Assembly: GCF_016888515.1 (NCBI RefSeq) | Contig: NZ_JAFEJK010000004.1 | Coordinates: forward strand, 1-64,000 | From: Shimia biformata | Lineage (GTDB): Bacteria > Pseudomonadota > Alphaproteobacteria > Rhodobacterales > Rhodobacteraceae | Length of the DNA: 64,000 nucleotides | Direction: 5' to 3' | Shown: positions 52,395 to 61,406 of the stretch, in pieces | Layout of the letters: every line of letters begins with the position of its first letter | Numbering within the stretch: position 1 is the stretch's first letter | Position numbers and translations under genes: made by a program | Notes under the pieces: model-generated | Database searches by the model: none | Told to the model about the DNA's origin: nothing | The model's input: the letters and a program-made list of their open reading frames with translations, nothing else

Positions 52395-54707
52395 ATGAAA
52401 CAGACTGTCAGCATCCGGGGTGCCACCCATACCGATCTTCAACACGACAGCGCGGTCAAGCACGTCACCGGGCGGGCCGACTATACCGACGACATTGCTG
52501 AACCAATCGGGACTTTGCATGCCTATCTGGGCACCTCGACCGTGGCGCACGGGCGCATCAGGGACATTGATTTCGATGCGGTCAAATCCGCGCCGGGCGT
52601 CGTTGGTATCCTGACCGCCGCCGATATTCCCGGCGTCAATGATGTCAGTCCAACCGGGCGCCACGATGAGCCTGTCTTTGCAACGGACATCGTGGAATTC
52701 TGGGGTCAGCCGATCTTTGCCGTGGTTGCCGAGTCGCGGGATCAGGCGCGCCGTGCGGCGGCTCTCGCCAAGGTGGACTACGAGATTCTGCCCCACGTCA
52801 CCGACGCTGCCGATGCGATGGCGCAGGGCTATCCCCATGTCACCGAGCCGCTGAAACTGGAACGTGGCGACGTGGCCGAGGGCCAGAAGGCCCCCAATCG
52901 GATCAAGGGTCAGATGCGGGTTGGCGGGCAGGATCACACGTATCTTGAAGGTCATATCGCCTTTGCCGAGCCCGGCGAGGATGAGGACGTGATTGTGCAT
53001 TCCTCGACCCAGCACCCAAGCGAAGCCCAGCATATGGTGGCCCATGTCCTTGGCGTGCCGTCGCATTCCGTGGTGGTCAACGTGCGGCGTATGGGTGGCG
53101 GGTTCGGCGGCAAGGAAAGCCAGATGAACCTGTTTTGCGCGGTGGCGGCGGTTGCCGCCAAGAAATGGAACCGCGCTGTGAAAATCCGCCCCGACCGCGA
53201 TCAGGACATGGAAAGCACCGGCAAGCGGCATGATTTCGTCGTCGATTATGACGTTGCCTTTGATGAGGAAGGTCGGATTCACGCGGTCGAAGGTCAATTC
53301 GCGGCGCGTTGCGGCTGGACATCGGACCTTAGCGGTCCTGTGACGGACCGGGCGCTGTTCCACGCTGACAATGCCTATTTCTATCCCCATGTGCGCCTGA
53401 CCTCGCGGCCGATGAAGACCAACACCGTGTCGAACACTGCCTTCCGGGGGTTTGGTGGTCCGCAGGGGGTGATCGCGGCGGAACGCATGGTCGAAGAAAT
53501 CGCCTATCAGTTGGGCAAGGACCCGCTGGAGATCCGAAAACTGAACTTCTACGGCGGTCCGGGACGTGACCTGACGCCTTACCACCAGACGGTCGAGGAT
53601 AACGTGATCCTGCGGCTGGTCGAGGAGTTGGAAGAGGACGCCGACTATCAGGCGCGGCGCAGGGCGGTGCTGGATCACAACGCAAAGGGCGGGTTGATCC
53701 GCAAGGGGATCGCGCTGACGCCGGTCAAGTTCGGCATTAGCTTTACCGCGACCTGGTACAATCAGGCCGGCGCGTTGGTGCATCTCTATAATGACGGTTC
53801 AATCATGCTCAATCATGGCGGGACCGAGATGGGGCAAGGGCTGAACACCAAGGTTGCGCAGGTCGTCGCCGATGCCTTCCAGGTCGATATCGACCGCATC
53901 AAGATCACCAAGACCACAACCGAGAAGGTGCCGAACACATCGGCCACCGCCGCGTCCTCGGGGTCGGACCTGAACGGGATGGCGGCGCAGAACGCCTGCG
54001 ATCAGATCAAGACGCGGCTGGTCGAATGGGCGGCGGCGAAATGGAACGTGACCGAGGAAGAGGTGCGGTTCCTGCCGAATGAAGTGCGCGTCGGCGACGA
54101 TGTGCATGGCTTCAATGACTTCATCAAGGCGGCCTACATGGACCGCGTGCAATTGTCGGCGGCCGGTTTCTACAAAACGCCGAAGATCCACTGGGACAGG
54201 GCCAAAGGGCAGGGGCGCCCGTTCTATTACTATGCCTATGGTGCCTCGGTCTCGGAAGTCAGTGTTGATACGCTGACGGGTGAGTATGTCATTGATCGCG
54301 TTGATGTTTTGCATGACGTCGGCAAGTCGCTGAACCCGATTCTGGACAAGGGCCAGGTGGAGGGCGCCTTTGTGCAGGGCATGGGATGGCTGACCACCGA
54401 GGAACTTTGGTGGGACCAGAAAGGGCAGCTGAAAACCCACGCGCCGTCGACCTACAAGATCCCGCTGGCATCCGACATCCCGCGCGTCTTCAACGTCAAG
54501 CTGGCGGATTGGTCCGAAAACCGCGAGTTGACGATCAAACGGTCGAAAGCAGTGGGCGAACCGCCCTTCATGCTGCCGATCTCGGTGTTCGAAGCGCTTG
54601 GCATGGCTGTTGCCTCGGTTGCTGACTACCGCGAATGCCCGCGCCTTGACGCGCCGGCGACCCCGGAACGGGTGCTGATGGCGATTGACCGTCTTCAGGG
54701 GGCGTAG
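52395..54707 (+). CDS. xdhB: Xanthine dehydrogenase molybdenum subunit XdhB
   Basis: The product has 770 residues from ATG 52395 (AAGGGGGA upstream). Molybdopterin-binding signatures include GGGFGGKESQ, FRGFGGPQG and GGTEMGQGLNTK. The catalytic glutamate lies in AVGEPPFMLP near the C-terminus. It hydroxylates hypoxanthine and xanthine to urate. Molybdate from ModABC and the insertion factor XdhC complete the system. Confidence 0.95.
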   Translation: MKQTVSIRGATHTDLQHDSAVKHVTGRADYTDDIAEPIGTLHAYLGTSTVAHGRIRDIDFDAVKSAPGVVGILTAADIPGVNDVSPTGRHDEPVFATDIVEFWGQPIFAVVAESRDQARRAAALAKVDYEILPHVTDAADAMAQGYPHVTEPLKLERGDVAEGQKAPNRIKGQMRVGGQDHTYLEGHIAFAEPGEDEDVIVHSSTQHPSEAQHMVAHVLGVPSHSVVVNVRRMGGGFGGKESQMNLFCAVAAVAAKKWNRAVKIRPDRDQDMESTGKRHDFVVDYDVAFDEEGRIHAVEGQFAARCGWTSDLSGPVTDRALFHADNAYFYPHVRLTSRPMKTNTVSNTAFRGFGGPQGVIAAERMVEEIAYQLGKDPLEIRKLNFYGGPGRDLTPYHQTVEDNVILRLVEELEEDADYQARRRAVLDHNAKGGLIRKGIALTPVKFGISFTATWYNQAGALVHLYNDGSIMLNHGGTEMGQGLNTKVAQVVADAFQVDIDRIKITKTTTEKVPNTSATAASSGSDLNGMAAQNACDQIKTRLVEWAAAKWNVTEEEVRFLPNEVRVGDDVHGFNDFIKAAYMDRVQLSAAGFYKTPKIHWDRAKGQGRPFYYYAYGASVSEVSVDTLTGEYVIDRVDVLHDVGKSLNPILDKGQVEGAFVQGMGWLTTEELWWDQKGQLKTHAPSTYKIPLASDIPRVFNVKLADWSENRELTIKRSKAVGEPPFMLPISVFEALGMAVASVADYRECPRLDAPATPERVLMAIDRLQGA

Positions 54708-54711
54708 TCCA

Positions 54712-55539
54712 ATGACCCCCGCCCGTCTGCAATCCTTCCTTGCCAGCGGCCCGGTGGTCCGGGTCACGCTGACCCGTGTGCGAGGGTCTTCGCCACGTGA
54801 GGTCGGGGCGACGATGTTCGTGACGCAGACTGGGCTTCTGGGAACGATCGGCGGTGGTCAGTTGGAGTACATGGCGCTGGATGAGGCGCGCAAGCTGTTG
54901 AAATCGTCGGGTAAAGGCGCGGAGATGGACGTACCGCTTGGCCCCGAGATCGGGCAATGTTGCGGCGGGCGTGTCGAGATTGCGCTGACCCTGATGGATG
55001 ATGCGGACAAGGTAGCAGCGGTTGAAAAGGCGCAGGCCGAAACCGACGCGCTGCCCCATGTCTATGTCTTCGGGGCCGGTCATACGGGCCGCGCCATGGC
55101 GGATCTGTTCCAGCATCTTCCGGTGGCTTGTGTGCTGGTCGATCCCCGCGCCGAAGAGTTGCAACTGAACACGGCGCAGGTCGAAACGGTGCTGACCGCT
55201 CTGCCTGAAGCGGTCATTTGCAGTGCGCCCCCGCGCAGCGCCTTTGTGGTCCTGACCCATGACCACGCGCTTGATTTTCTGCTGACTTCCGAGGCTCTCG
55301 CCCGGAGGGACGCGGCCTATGTCGGCATGATCGGCTCGGCCACGAAACGCGCCTCTTTCGAAAGCTTCGTCCGCAAGCAATGCGGGCCTCTTTCGACGGA
55401 TGCGCTTGTCTGCCCCATCGGGGCAAGCGGTAGCCGCGACAAGCGGCCGCCCGTGATCGCCGCCACCGTGGTGGCTGAGGTGATCACGGCACTGACCTCT
55501 GAAACTGCCGCAGTTTCGCCTGTGAAGGCACGTTTCTGA
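54712..55539 (+). CDS. xdhC: Xanthine dehydrogenase accessory protein XdhC
   Basis: The product has 275 residues from ATG 54712. The N-terminal part has RVRGSSPREVGATMFV and TIGGGQLEYMALDEAR, and the C-terminal Rossmann-like domain has VYVFGAGHTGRAMA. XdhC binds the molybdenum cofactor, assists its sulfuration and inserts it into XdhB. It follows xdhB by 4 bp. Confidence 0.94.
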   Translation: MTPARLQSFLASGPVVRVTLTRVRGSSPREVGATMFVTQTGLLGTIGGGQLEYMALDEARKLLKSSGKGAEMDVPLGPEIGQCCGGRVEIALTLMDDADKVAAVEKAQAETDALPHVYVFGAGHTGRAMADLFQHLPVACVLVDPRAEELQLNTAQVETVLTALPEAVICSAPPRSAFVVLTHDHALDFLLTSEALARRDAAYVGMIGSATKRASFESFVRKQCGPLSTDALVCPIGASGSRDKRPPVIAATVVAEVITALTSETAAVSPVKARF

Positions 55540-55562
55540 CCCGACGGTCAGAGGATGTAGAC

Positions 55563-55610
55563 GGGCTGCCCCCGCCTCATGGCTTGAGGAGGGTCGGCGG
55601 GGGTGCGCCC
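55563..55610 (+). promoter_or_regulatory. Structured leader of the purine permease gene, possible purine-sensing RNA
   Basis: The 94-bp gap before the permease holds a stable fold. An outer helix GGGC/GCCC (55563-55566 with 55607-55610) and an inner 8-bp helix CCCCCGCC/GGCGGGGG (55569-55576 with 55596-55603) enclose a 19-nt loop. Part of the loop, TCATGGCTTGAGGAGGGTC, can form an alternative small stem. No T-tract follows and the ribosome site GGAGGAG lies downstream, so it is not a simple terminator. A small xanthine/NMT1-type riboswitch would fit the genes but is unproven. Confidence 0.35.
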
Positions 55611-55633
55611 ATTCAAAACGGAGGAGACCCGCG

Positions 55634-57217
55634 ATGAGCGGACAAGGTTACCAATACAAGCTGTTTCACCGCAGCGATTTTAGCGCGTTCTGGGCGCTGT
55701 TCACCGACAACCTGATCAACCTGATGGTGCTGGCAGGCGTTTGCCAGTTCGTTTTTGGCATGCCAGCCGAGATCGTCTTTGGCCGCATCGTGCCGGGTGC
55801 TGCCGTGGCGATCATGGCCGGGATCGCGGCCTATGTCTGGCTGGCGAAGCGGGCGGCGAAACAGGCGGGCCGCGATGTGACAGCGCTGCCTTATGGCATC
55901 TCGACGCCCGTGATGTTCGTTTATCTTTTTGGCGTGATCGGCCCGATTTACTGGGCAACGAACGATCCTGTTCTTGCCTGGCAGGTCGGCATTGGAGCCG
56001 GGTTCATGGGCGGGATCGTCGCCGCCTGTGGCGCGCTGGTCGGTCCCTGGCTGAAGCGGGTCACACCGCGCGCGGGCATGCTGGGCACGCTGTGCGGCAT
56101 CGCGCTTGTGTTCATCGGCACCGTGCCTTTGGCGACCGTGTTCGAAGACCCCTATATCGGCTTTGCCTCGATGATCATTATTCTCTGGGGGCTGGTCGGG
56201 CGGTTCCGCCTGCCGTTCAACATCCCGGCAGGTTTGCTGGCGCTGATCGTCGGGACGGTGGTTGCTCTGATCGCGGGCAAGGCCTCGGTCAGCATCGAAG
56301 GCGTCGCGATCTATCTGCCGATGCCCTATCTTGGCGACCTGATGGCGGGTATCCAGCACCTGTTTGCCAACCCCGAACTGTTCCTCGTTCTGGTGCCGGT
56401 GCAGATCTACAACTTCATCGAGACCATGAATAACGTCGAAAGCGCCGAGGCCGCAGGGGATCACTACCCGGTTGGCACCGCGCAGGTGATCGACGGGGCC
56501 GGGACGATGATCGGGGCGCTTTTTGGCTCGCCCTTCCCGACCACGGCCTATATCGGACACCCCGCCTATAAGCGCATGGGGGCGCATTCGGGCTATATCA
56601 TCGCTGTTGGTGTTGTGATCCCGGTGGCGGCCTTCCTTGGGCTGCTGGCCTTCCTCAACAACCTGATCCCCGTTGCCGCCGCCGCGCCGGTGCTGGTTTT
56701 CGTGGCGCTCAGCCTGATCACCAATACCGCCCATTCGGTCAAACCCGCGCATATGGCTGCCGTCACCATCGCGATGATGCCGCATGTCTCGGCCTTCCTG
56801 ATGGTGAAATGGGTATCGTTGATGAACGCGCTGGGCGCCACCGGGGTCGAGGGCCTGCCGCGTCTGGGGGATGAGGCGCTGACGGTGGCCCTGTTGCAGC
56901 AGGGCGCGCATTTCCAGGGGCATCTTGCGTTAAGCCAGGGCGCGATCATCACCGGTCTGGTCTGGGGGGCGATTGTTGCCAGCGTGATTGACGGACGGTT
57001 CCGCAATGCCTTTGGCTTTGCTCTGGCGGGCGCGGCGATGTCGTCAATCGGCATCGTGCATTCCGCCGCGCTGCACCTGCCGACGCTGGATGGTGTGACC
57101 GTGGGCTATCTGATCGCTGCGGGGTTCCTGTTCCTCTACCCGATGGTCCACCGCGAAGGGGATATGGAAAACGCCAATGTCGTGGTGGACGAGGCGCCCG
57201 TCACCCCTGCCGAGTAA
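55634..57217 (+). CDS. NCS2-family purine permease (AzgA-like)
   Basis: The product has 527 residues with about thirteen membrane segments. The early TALPYGISTPVMFVYLFG and the central ETMNNVESAEAAGDHYPVG and FGSPFPTTAYIGHPAYK match NCS2 transporters of the hypoxanthine/guanine (AzgA) type. It probably imports guanine, hypoxanthine or xanthine for the enzymes encoded on both sides. Confidence 0.88.
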   Translation: MSGQGYQYKLFHRSDFSAFWALFTDNLINLMVLAGVCQFVFGMPAEIVFGRIVPGAAVAIMAGIAAYVWLAKRAAKQAGRDVTALPYGISTPVMFVYLFGVIGPIYWATNDPVLAWQVGIGAGFMGGIVAACGALVGPWLKRVTPRAGMLGTLCGIALVFIGTVPLATVFEDPYIGFASMIIILWGLVGRFRLPFNIPAGLLALIVGTVVALIAGKASVSIEGVAIYLPMPYLGDLMAGIQHLFANPELFLVLVPVQIYNFIETMNNVESAEAAGDHYPVGTAQVIDGAGTMIGALFGSPFPTTAYIGHPAYKRMGAHSGYIIAVGVVIPVAAFLGLLAFLNNLIPVAAAAPVLVFVALSLITNTAHSVKPAHMAAVTIAMMPHVSAFLMVKWVSLMNALGATGVEGLPRLGDEALTVALLQQGAHFQGHLALSQGAIITGLVWGAIVASVIDGRFRNAFGFALAGAAMSSIGIVHSAALHLPTLDGVTVGYLIAAGFLFLYPMVHREGDMENANVVVDEAPVTPAE

Positions 57218-57224
57218 CCAAACC

Positions 57225-57250
57225 GCGCGGGCCACAACCCCGGCCCGCGC
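57225..57250 (+). terminator. GC-rich terminator-like hairpin after the permease
   Basis: A perfect 9-bp stem, GCGCGGGCC (57225-57233) with GGCCCGCGC (57242-57250), has an 8-nt loop and is followed by ATTT. It lies 7 bp after the permease stop; some read-through into guaD is likely. Confidence 0.5.
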
Positions 57251-57273
57251 ATTTCAATGACAGAGAAAAGACG

Positions 57274-58572
57274 ATGACCAAGACCCTGTTGCGTGGCCGC
57301 ATCCTGACCTTCCACGCCGAACCGCAATCCCCCGACGACACGGGCGCTTTCACCTACCTAGAAGACGGCGCGATCCTGATCGATGCAGGCCGGATCGAAG
57401 CTTTGGGCGATTGGTCGGACCTGTCGCATCACGAGGCACAGGTCATCGACCACCGACCGCATCTTCTGATGCCGGGATTCATCGACACGCACATCCATTT
57501 TCCACAGGTGCAGGTGATTGCCAGCTGGGGCGCGCAGCTTCTGGACTGGCTGAACAACTATACCTTTCCGGCAGAAATCGCCTTTGCCGATCAGAATCAT
57601 GCCGACACCATGGCGCGGGCGTTTTTTGATCTTCTGACCGGGCATGGAACCACCACGGCGATGGCGTTCTGTAGCGTCCATACCCAATCGGTCGATGCCT
57701 ATTTCTCCGAGGCCGCGCGGCGCAACATGGCGATGGTCGGCGGCAAGGTGATGATGGATCGGAACGCCCCCAAAGGGCTGACCGACACGCCGCAATCCTC
57801 CTATGAGGACACCAAGGCAATGATCGACAAGTGGCACGGGGTTGGGCGGGCGCGATATGCGATCACGCCGCGTTTTGCCATCACTTCGACCCGGGCGCAG
57901 CTTGAGATCGCAGGCAATCTAGTGGCGGAGCATCCCGGCTGTTTCGTCCAGACCCATCTGAGCGAAAATCATGCCGAGATCGCCTTTACCAAAGAGCTTT
58001 TCCCGGAAGCGCTGGATTACCTCGGGGTTTATGAACGCTATGGCCTTCTTGGACCAAAGACCTTTCTTGGCCACGCCATCCATCTGGAACCGCGCGAGAT
58101 CGACCTTTTGGCGGATACCGGATCGCGCCCTGTCTTCTGTCCGACTTCAAACCTGTTCCTGGGCTCGGGCCTGTTTGACGATGCCGGGCTGCGCGGGCGC
58201 GGGATCGCCAATGCCATTGCGACGGATGTCGGCGCGGGCACAAGTTACTCCATGCTGCAAACCCTGAACGAGGGCTACAAGGTGCTGCAATTGCAGGGGC
58301 AGGCGCTGCATCCTTTCCGCGCGTTCCATTGGATCACGCGTGGCAACGCGGTGGCGATGGGGATGCAGGACGAGATCGGCACGCTGGATGCGGGAACGTC
58401 TGCAGATGTGGTGGTTCTGGACAGTGCCGCGACGCATGCCATGGCGCTGCGGATGCAGGCGGCAGAAACGCTGGCCGAAGAGCTGTTTGTCCTGATGATG
58501 CTGGGCGATGACCGTGCCGTGGTGCAGACCTATGTCGCGGGAACGGGGCAGAAACCGGGTGCTGTTGCGTAG
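57274..58572 (+). CDS. guaD: Guanine deaminase GuaD
   Basis: The product has 432 residues of the amidohydrolase superfamily. The metal-binding signature PGFIDTHIHFPQ is at residues 67-78. QTHLSENHAEI carries further His and Glu residues, and DVGAGTSYSML carries the late Asp. The enzyme converts guanine to xanthine, feeding XdhAB. It completes the xdhABC-permease-guaD purine set. Confidence 0.95.
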   Translation: MTKTLLRGRILTFHAEPQSPDDTGAFTYLEDGAILIDAGRIEALGDWSDLSHHEAQVIDHRPHLLMPGFIDTHIHFPQVQVIASWGAQLLDWLNNYTFPAEIAFADQNHADTMARAFFDLLTGHGTTTAMAFCSVHTQSVDAYFSEAARRNMAMVGGKVMMDRNAPKGLTDTPQSSYEDTKAMIDKWHGVGRARYAITPRFAITSTRAQLEIAGNLVAEHPGCFVQTHLSENHAEIAFTKELFPEALDYLGVYERYGLLGPKTFLGHAIHLEPREIDLLADTGSRPVFCPTSNLFLGSGLFDDAGLRGRGIANAIATDVGAGTSYSMLQTLNEGYKVLQLQGQALHPFRAFHWITRGNAVAMGMQDEIGTLDAGTSADVVVLDSAATHAMALRMQAAETLAEELFVLMMLGDDRAVVQTYVAGTGQKPGAVA

Positions 58573-58608
58573 GTATTTCCACCCTCTGGCAGGGCGCGAA
58601 CCCTCGGG

Positions 58609-58615
58609 CTAGACT
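58609..58615 (+). promoter_or_regulatory. Candidate -10-like element CTAGACT
   Basis: CTAGACT lies 26 bp before the acyl-CoA synthetase ATG. CTGGCA (58586-58591) at 18-bp spacing is a possible -35 box, the best of the set in this window. Confidence 0.4.
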
Positions 58616-58641
58616 TTGTCCGTCTAAGAGGGGGGATCGGA

Positions 58642-60162
58642 ATGAATCCGGCCAATTGGCTTTTGCGGACTGCGAAACTGACGCCGAACGCCGCGGCGCT
58701 TTTTCTTGGGACGGAATGCGTCGCCAGCTATCATGTCTTCGCGGCACGCGCCGCCGCGATCGCGGGGGCATTGCAGGCGCGCGGCATCGGCAAGGGCGAC
58801 CGCGTCGGTATCCTGATGAAGAACCGGCCCGAATACCTTGAGACCCTCTATGGCATCTGGTGGGCCGGCGCCTGCGCGGTGCCGATCAATGCCAAACTGC
58901 ACGGCAAAGAGGCGGCGTTCATCCTTGAAAACTCGGGAACGCGGTTGTTGTTTGCCTCCTCCGAAAACGCTGCCGAACTCGCGCCTGTTGCCCCCGACTG
59001 TCTGGAGATGACCCTCTGCGCGGGCACGCCGGAATTCGCCGCGCTTTACGATGCCGACCCGATGGCAGCCCCTGCCGATGTCGACCGCGATGACATGATC
59101 TGGCTATTCTATACGTCCGGCACGACGGGGCGGCCCAAAGGGGTGATGATCACGGCTCAGAACATGGCCGCAATGGTGGCGGGGTATCTGGACGGGATCG
59201 GCAGCCACTCCGCGAAAGATGCCACGATCTATGCCGCCCCGATGAGCCACGGCGCGGGGATCTACAATTTCATGTTCGTGATGGCGGGCGGGCGGCATGT
59301 CTGCCCGGCTTCGGGCGGGTTCGACCCGGCCGAGATTTTCGACCTCGCGCGGCACTTCGGCCATGTCTCGATGTTTGCGGCCCCAACCATGGTGCGCCGC
59401 ATGATCGATGTCGCCAAGGCGACGGGCGACACGGGCGAGGGGCTGGATACGGTGATCTATGCCGGCGGGCCGATGTATTTCGCCGATATCGTCGAAGCGG
59501 TCGAGGTGTTGGGTGACCGGTTTGCCCAGATTTACGGGCAGGGGGAATGCCCGATGGCAATCACTGTCCTGCCCAAGGAAATGGTCAGCGACAGAACCCA
59601 CCCCCGGTGGAAAGATCGCTTGAATTCCGTTGGTTACGAGCAATCTGTCAGTCAGGTGCGGATCGTCGACGGTGACGGCTGTCCTGTTTCGGCGGGCACC
59701 GTCGGAGAGATCGTCGTGCGCGGCCCGGCGGTGATGAAGGGGTATTGGCAGAACCCGGATTCGACCGCCGGAACGCTGCGTGATGGCTGGCTCTGGACCG
59801 GCGACATGGGGTCGATGGATGCCGATGGGTTTGTCACCATGCATGATCGGTCAAAGGACATGATCATCTCGGGCGGATCGAACATCTATCCCCGCGAGGT
59901 GGAAGAGGTTCTGCTGACCCACCCGGATGTCGCCGAGGCCGCGATCGTGGGGCGCCCCCATCCCGAGTGGGGCGAGGAAGTGGTGGCCTGCATCGTGGCC
60001 GAGGCGGGACGTCAGATCGACCCCACCGCGCTGGACAGGCTATGCACCGACAATATCGCCCGTTTCAAGCGGCCCAAGAAGTACGTGTTCCTGCCCGACC
60101 TGCCGAAGAACAATTACGGCAAGGTTGTAAAGACCGACCTGCGCGAGATGGTGAAACGCTAA
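58642..60162 (+). CDS. AMP-dependent acyl-CoA synthetase
   Basis: The product has 506 residues of the ANL superfamily. The P-loop-like motif is YTSGTTGRPKGVM (about 156-168). Later motifs are GQGECPMAIT, WLWTGDMGSMDADGF and the C-terminal catalytic lysine region KNNYGKVVKTDL. It activates a carboxylic acid to its CoA thioester through an acyl-AMP. The acid is unknown; there is no linked beta-oxidation gene. Confidence 0.9.
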   Translation: MNPANWLLRTAKLTPNAAALFLGTECVASYHVFAARAAAIAGALQARGIGKGDRVGILMKNRPEYLETLYGIWWAGACAVPINAKLHGKEAAFILENSGTRLLFASSENAAELAPVAPDCLEMTLCAGTPEFAALYDADPMAAPADVDRDDMIWLFYTSGTTGRPKGVMITAQNMAAMVAGYLDGIGSHSAKDATIYAAPMSHGAGIYNFMFVMAGGRHVCPASGGFDPAEIFDLARHFGHVSMFAAPTMVRRMIDVAKATGDTGEGLDTVIYAGGPMYFADIVEAVEVLGDRFAQIYGQGECPMAITVLPKEMVSDRTHPRWKDRLNSVGYEQSVSQVRIVDGDGCPVSAGTVGEIVVRGPAVMKGYWQNPDSTAGTLRDGWLWTGDMGSMDADGFVTMHDRSKDMIISGGSNIYPREVEEVLLTHPDVAEAAIVGRPHPEWGEEVVACIVAEAGRQIDPTALDRLCTDNIARFKRPKKYVFLPDLPKNNYGKVVKTDLREMVKR

Positions 60163-60191
60163 GATTTCCCGTGCATCCCGCGTCGCGATTG

Positions 60192-60198
60192 CTAAAGT
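60192..60198 (+). promoter_or_regulatory. Candidate -10-like element CTAAAGT
   Basis: CTAAAGT lies 28 bp before the aminotransferase ATG in the 64-bp gap after the synthetase gene. No clear -35 box is seen. Confidence 0.3.
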
Positions 60199-60226
60199 CG
60201 CGCCGTTAACGGTAACGGGGACCAAA

Positions 60227-61396
60227 ATGAAGACTATCGCGGGATTTGACCGGATCGGCGAGGAAAACGCTTTTGCCGTGCTCGCGCGCGCAGGTGTGCT
60301 GGCGGCACAAGGCAAGGACATTATCAACCTTGGCATCGGCCAGCCTGATTTCGCTACGCCGGAAAACATCGTCGAAGCGGCGGTCAAGGCGCTGCGCGAC
60401 GGGCAGCATGGCTATACCCCCGCAACCGGCATCGCGCCCCTGCGCGAGGCGGTCGCCGCCGACCTGCATCGCCGTTTTCAGGCCGAGGTGAACCCGGATA
60501 ACGTCATCATCGTGCCCGGCGGCAAGGTCACCATGTTTTCGGCCATATTGATGTTCGGTGAACCGGGGGCCGAAATCCTGTATCCCGATCCCGGTTTCCC
60601 GATCTACCGCTCGATGATCGAGTTCACCGGCGCGACCCCGATCCCGGTGCCGATCCGCGAGGAAAACGGCTTTGGCATTTCGGCTGAGGAAACACTGTCG
60701 CTGATCAATGACAAGACTCGGCTGTTGATTTTGAACTCACCCGCGAACCCCTGCGGCGGGGTCACCCCACGCGCCGAGATCGACAAGCTGGTGAAGGGAC
60801 TTGAGGCGCACCCGGACGTGGCGGTCATGTCGGACGAGATCTATGACCAGATGGTCTATGACGGTGAGGAACATGTCACGCTGTTGGACTATCCGTCGAT
60901 CCGCGACCGGCTGATCCTTTTGAATGGCTGGTCCAAGACCTATGCCATGACCGGCTGGCGGCTGGGCTATTCGGTCTGGCCGGACGGGTTGATCGACAAG
61001 GTGCGCAAGCTGGCCGTCAACGCGTGGTCCTGTGTGAATACGCCCGCGCAATTTGCCGCGCTTGAAGCGTTGACCGGACCGCAGGACGCGGTCGCGCAGA
61101 TGGTGGCGGAATTCGATGCGCGGCGGAAGCTGGTCGTGGATTTGCTGAACGACCTGCCGGGCGTCAGCTGCATCACGCCCAAGGGCGCGTTCTATGCCTT
61201 CCCGAACATCTCGGAGACCGGGTTCAAGGCGAAACCGCTGGCATCTGCGCTGTTGGAAGAGGCGGGTGTCGCCACAATCGGCGGCCCCGACTTCGGTATT
61301 CTGGGCGAGGGCTATATCCGCCTCAGCTATGCCAACAGTCAGGAAAACATCCGCCGCGCGGTGGACCGGATCGGCGCGTTTCTGGAAAAACGGTAA
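60227..61396 (+). CDS. PLP-dependent aminotransferase (class I/II)
   Basis: The product has 389 residues, fold type I. NLGIGQPDFATPENI at about residues 31-45, the NSPANPCGG motif and the PLP lysine in NGWSKTYAMTGWRLGY (about 230-245) are typical of aspartate-aminotransferase-like enzymes. It should transfer amino groups between amino and keto acids; specificity is not evident. It is convergent with cysG. Confidence 0.92.
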   Translation: MKTIAGFDRIGEENAFAVLARAGVLAAQGKDIINLGIGQPDFATPENIVEAAVKALRDGQHGYTPATGIAPLREAVAADLHRRFQAEVNPDNVIIVPGGKVTMFSAILMFGEPGAEILYPDPGFPIYRSMIEFTGATPIPVPIREENGFGISAEETLSLINDKTRLLILNSPANPCGGVTPRAEIDKLVKGLEAHPDVAVMSDEIYDQMVYDGEEHVTLLDYPSIRDRLILLNGWSKTYAMTGWRLGYSVWPDGLIDKVRKLAVNAWSCVNTPAQFAALEALTGPQDAVAQMVAEFDARRKLVVDLLNDLPGVSCITPKGAFYAFPNISETGFKAKPLASALLEEAGVATIGGPDFGILGEGYIRLSYANSQENIRRAVDRIGAFLEKR

Positions 61397-61406
61397 AAGC
61401 TGGGTC

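Noticed and set aside
52347-53783. A 478-codon minus-strand open frame inside xdhB
   Set aside because: XdhB has full catalytic motifs in the other direction, and the antisense frame has no family features.
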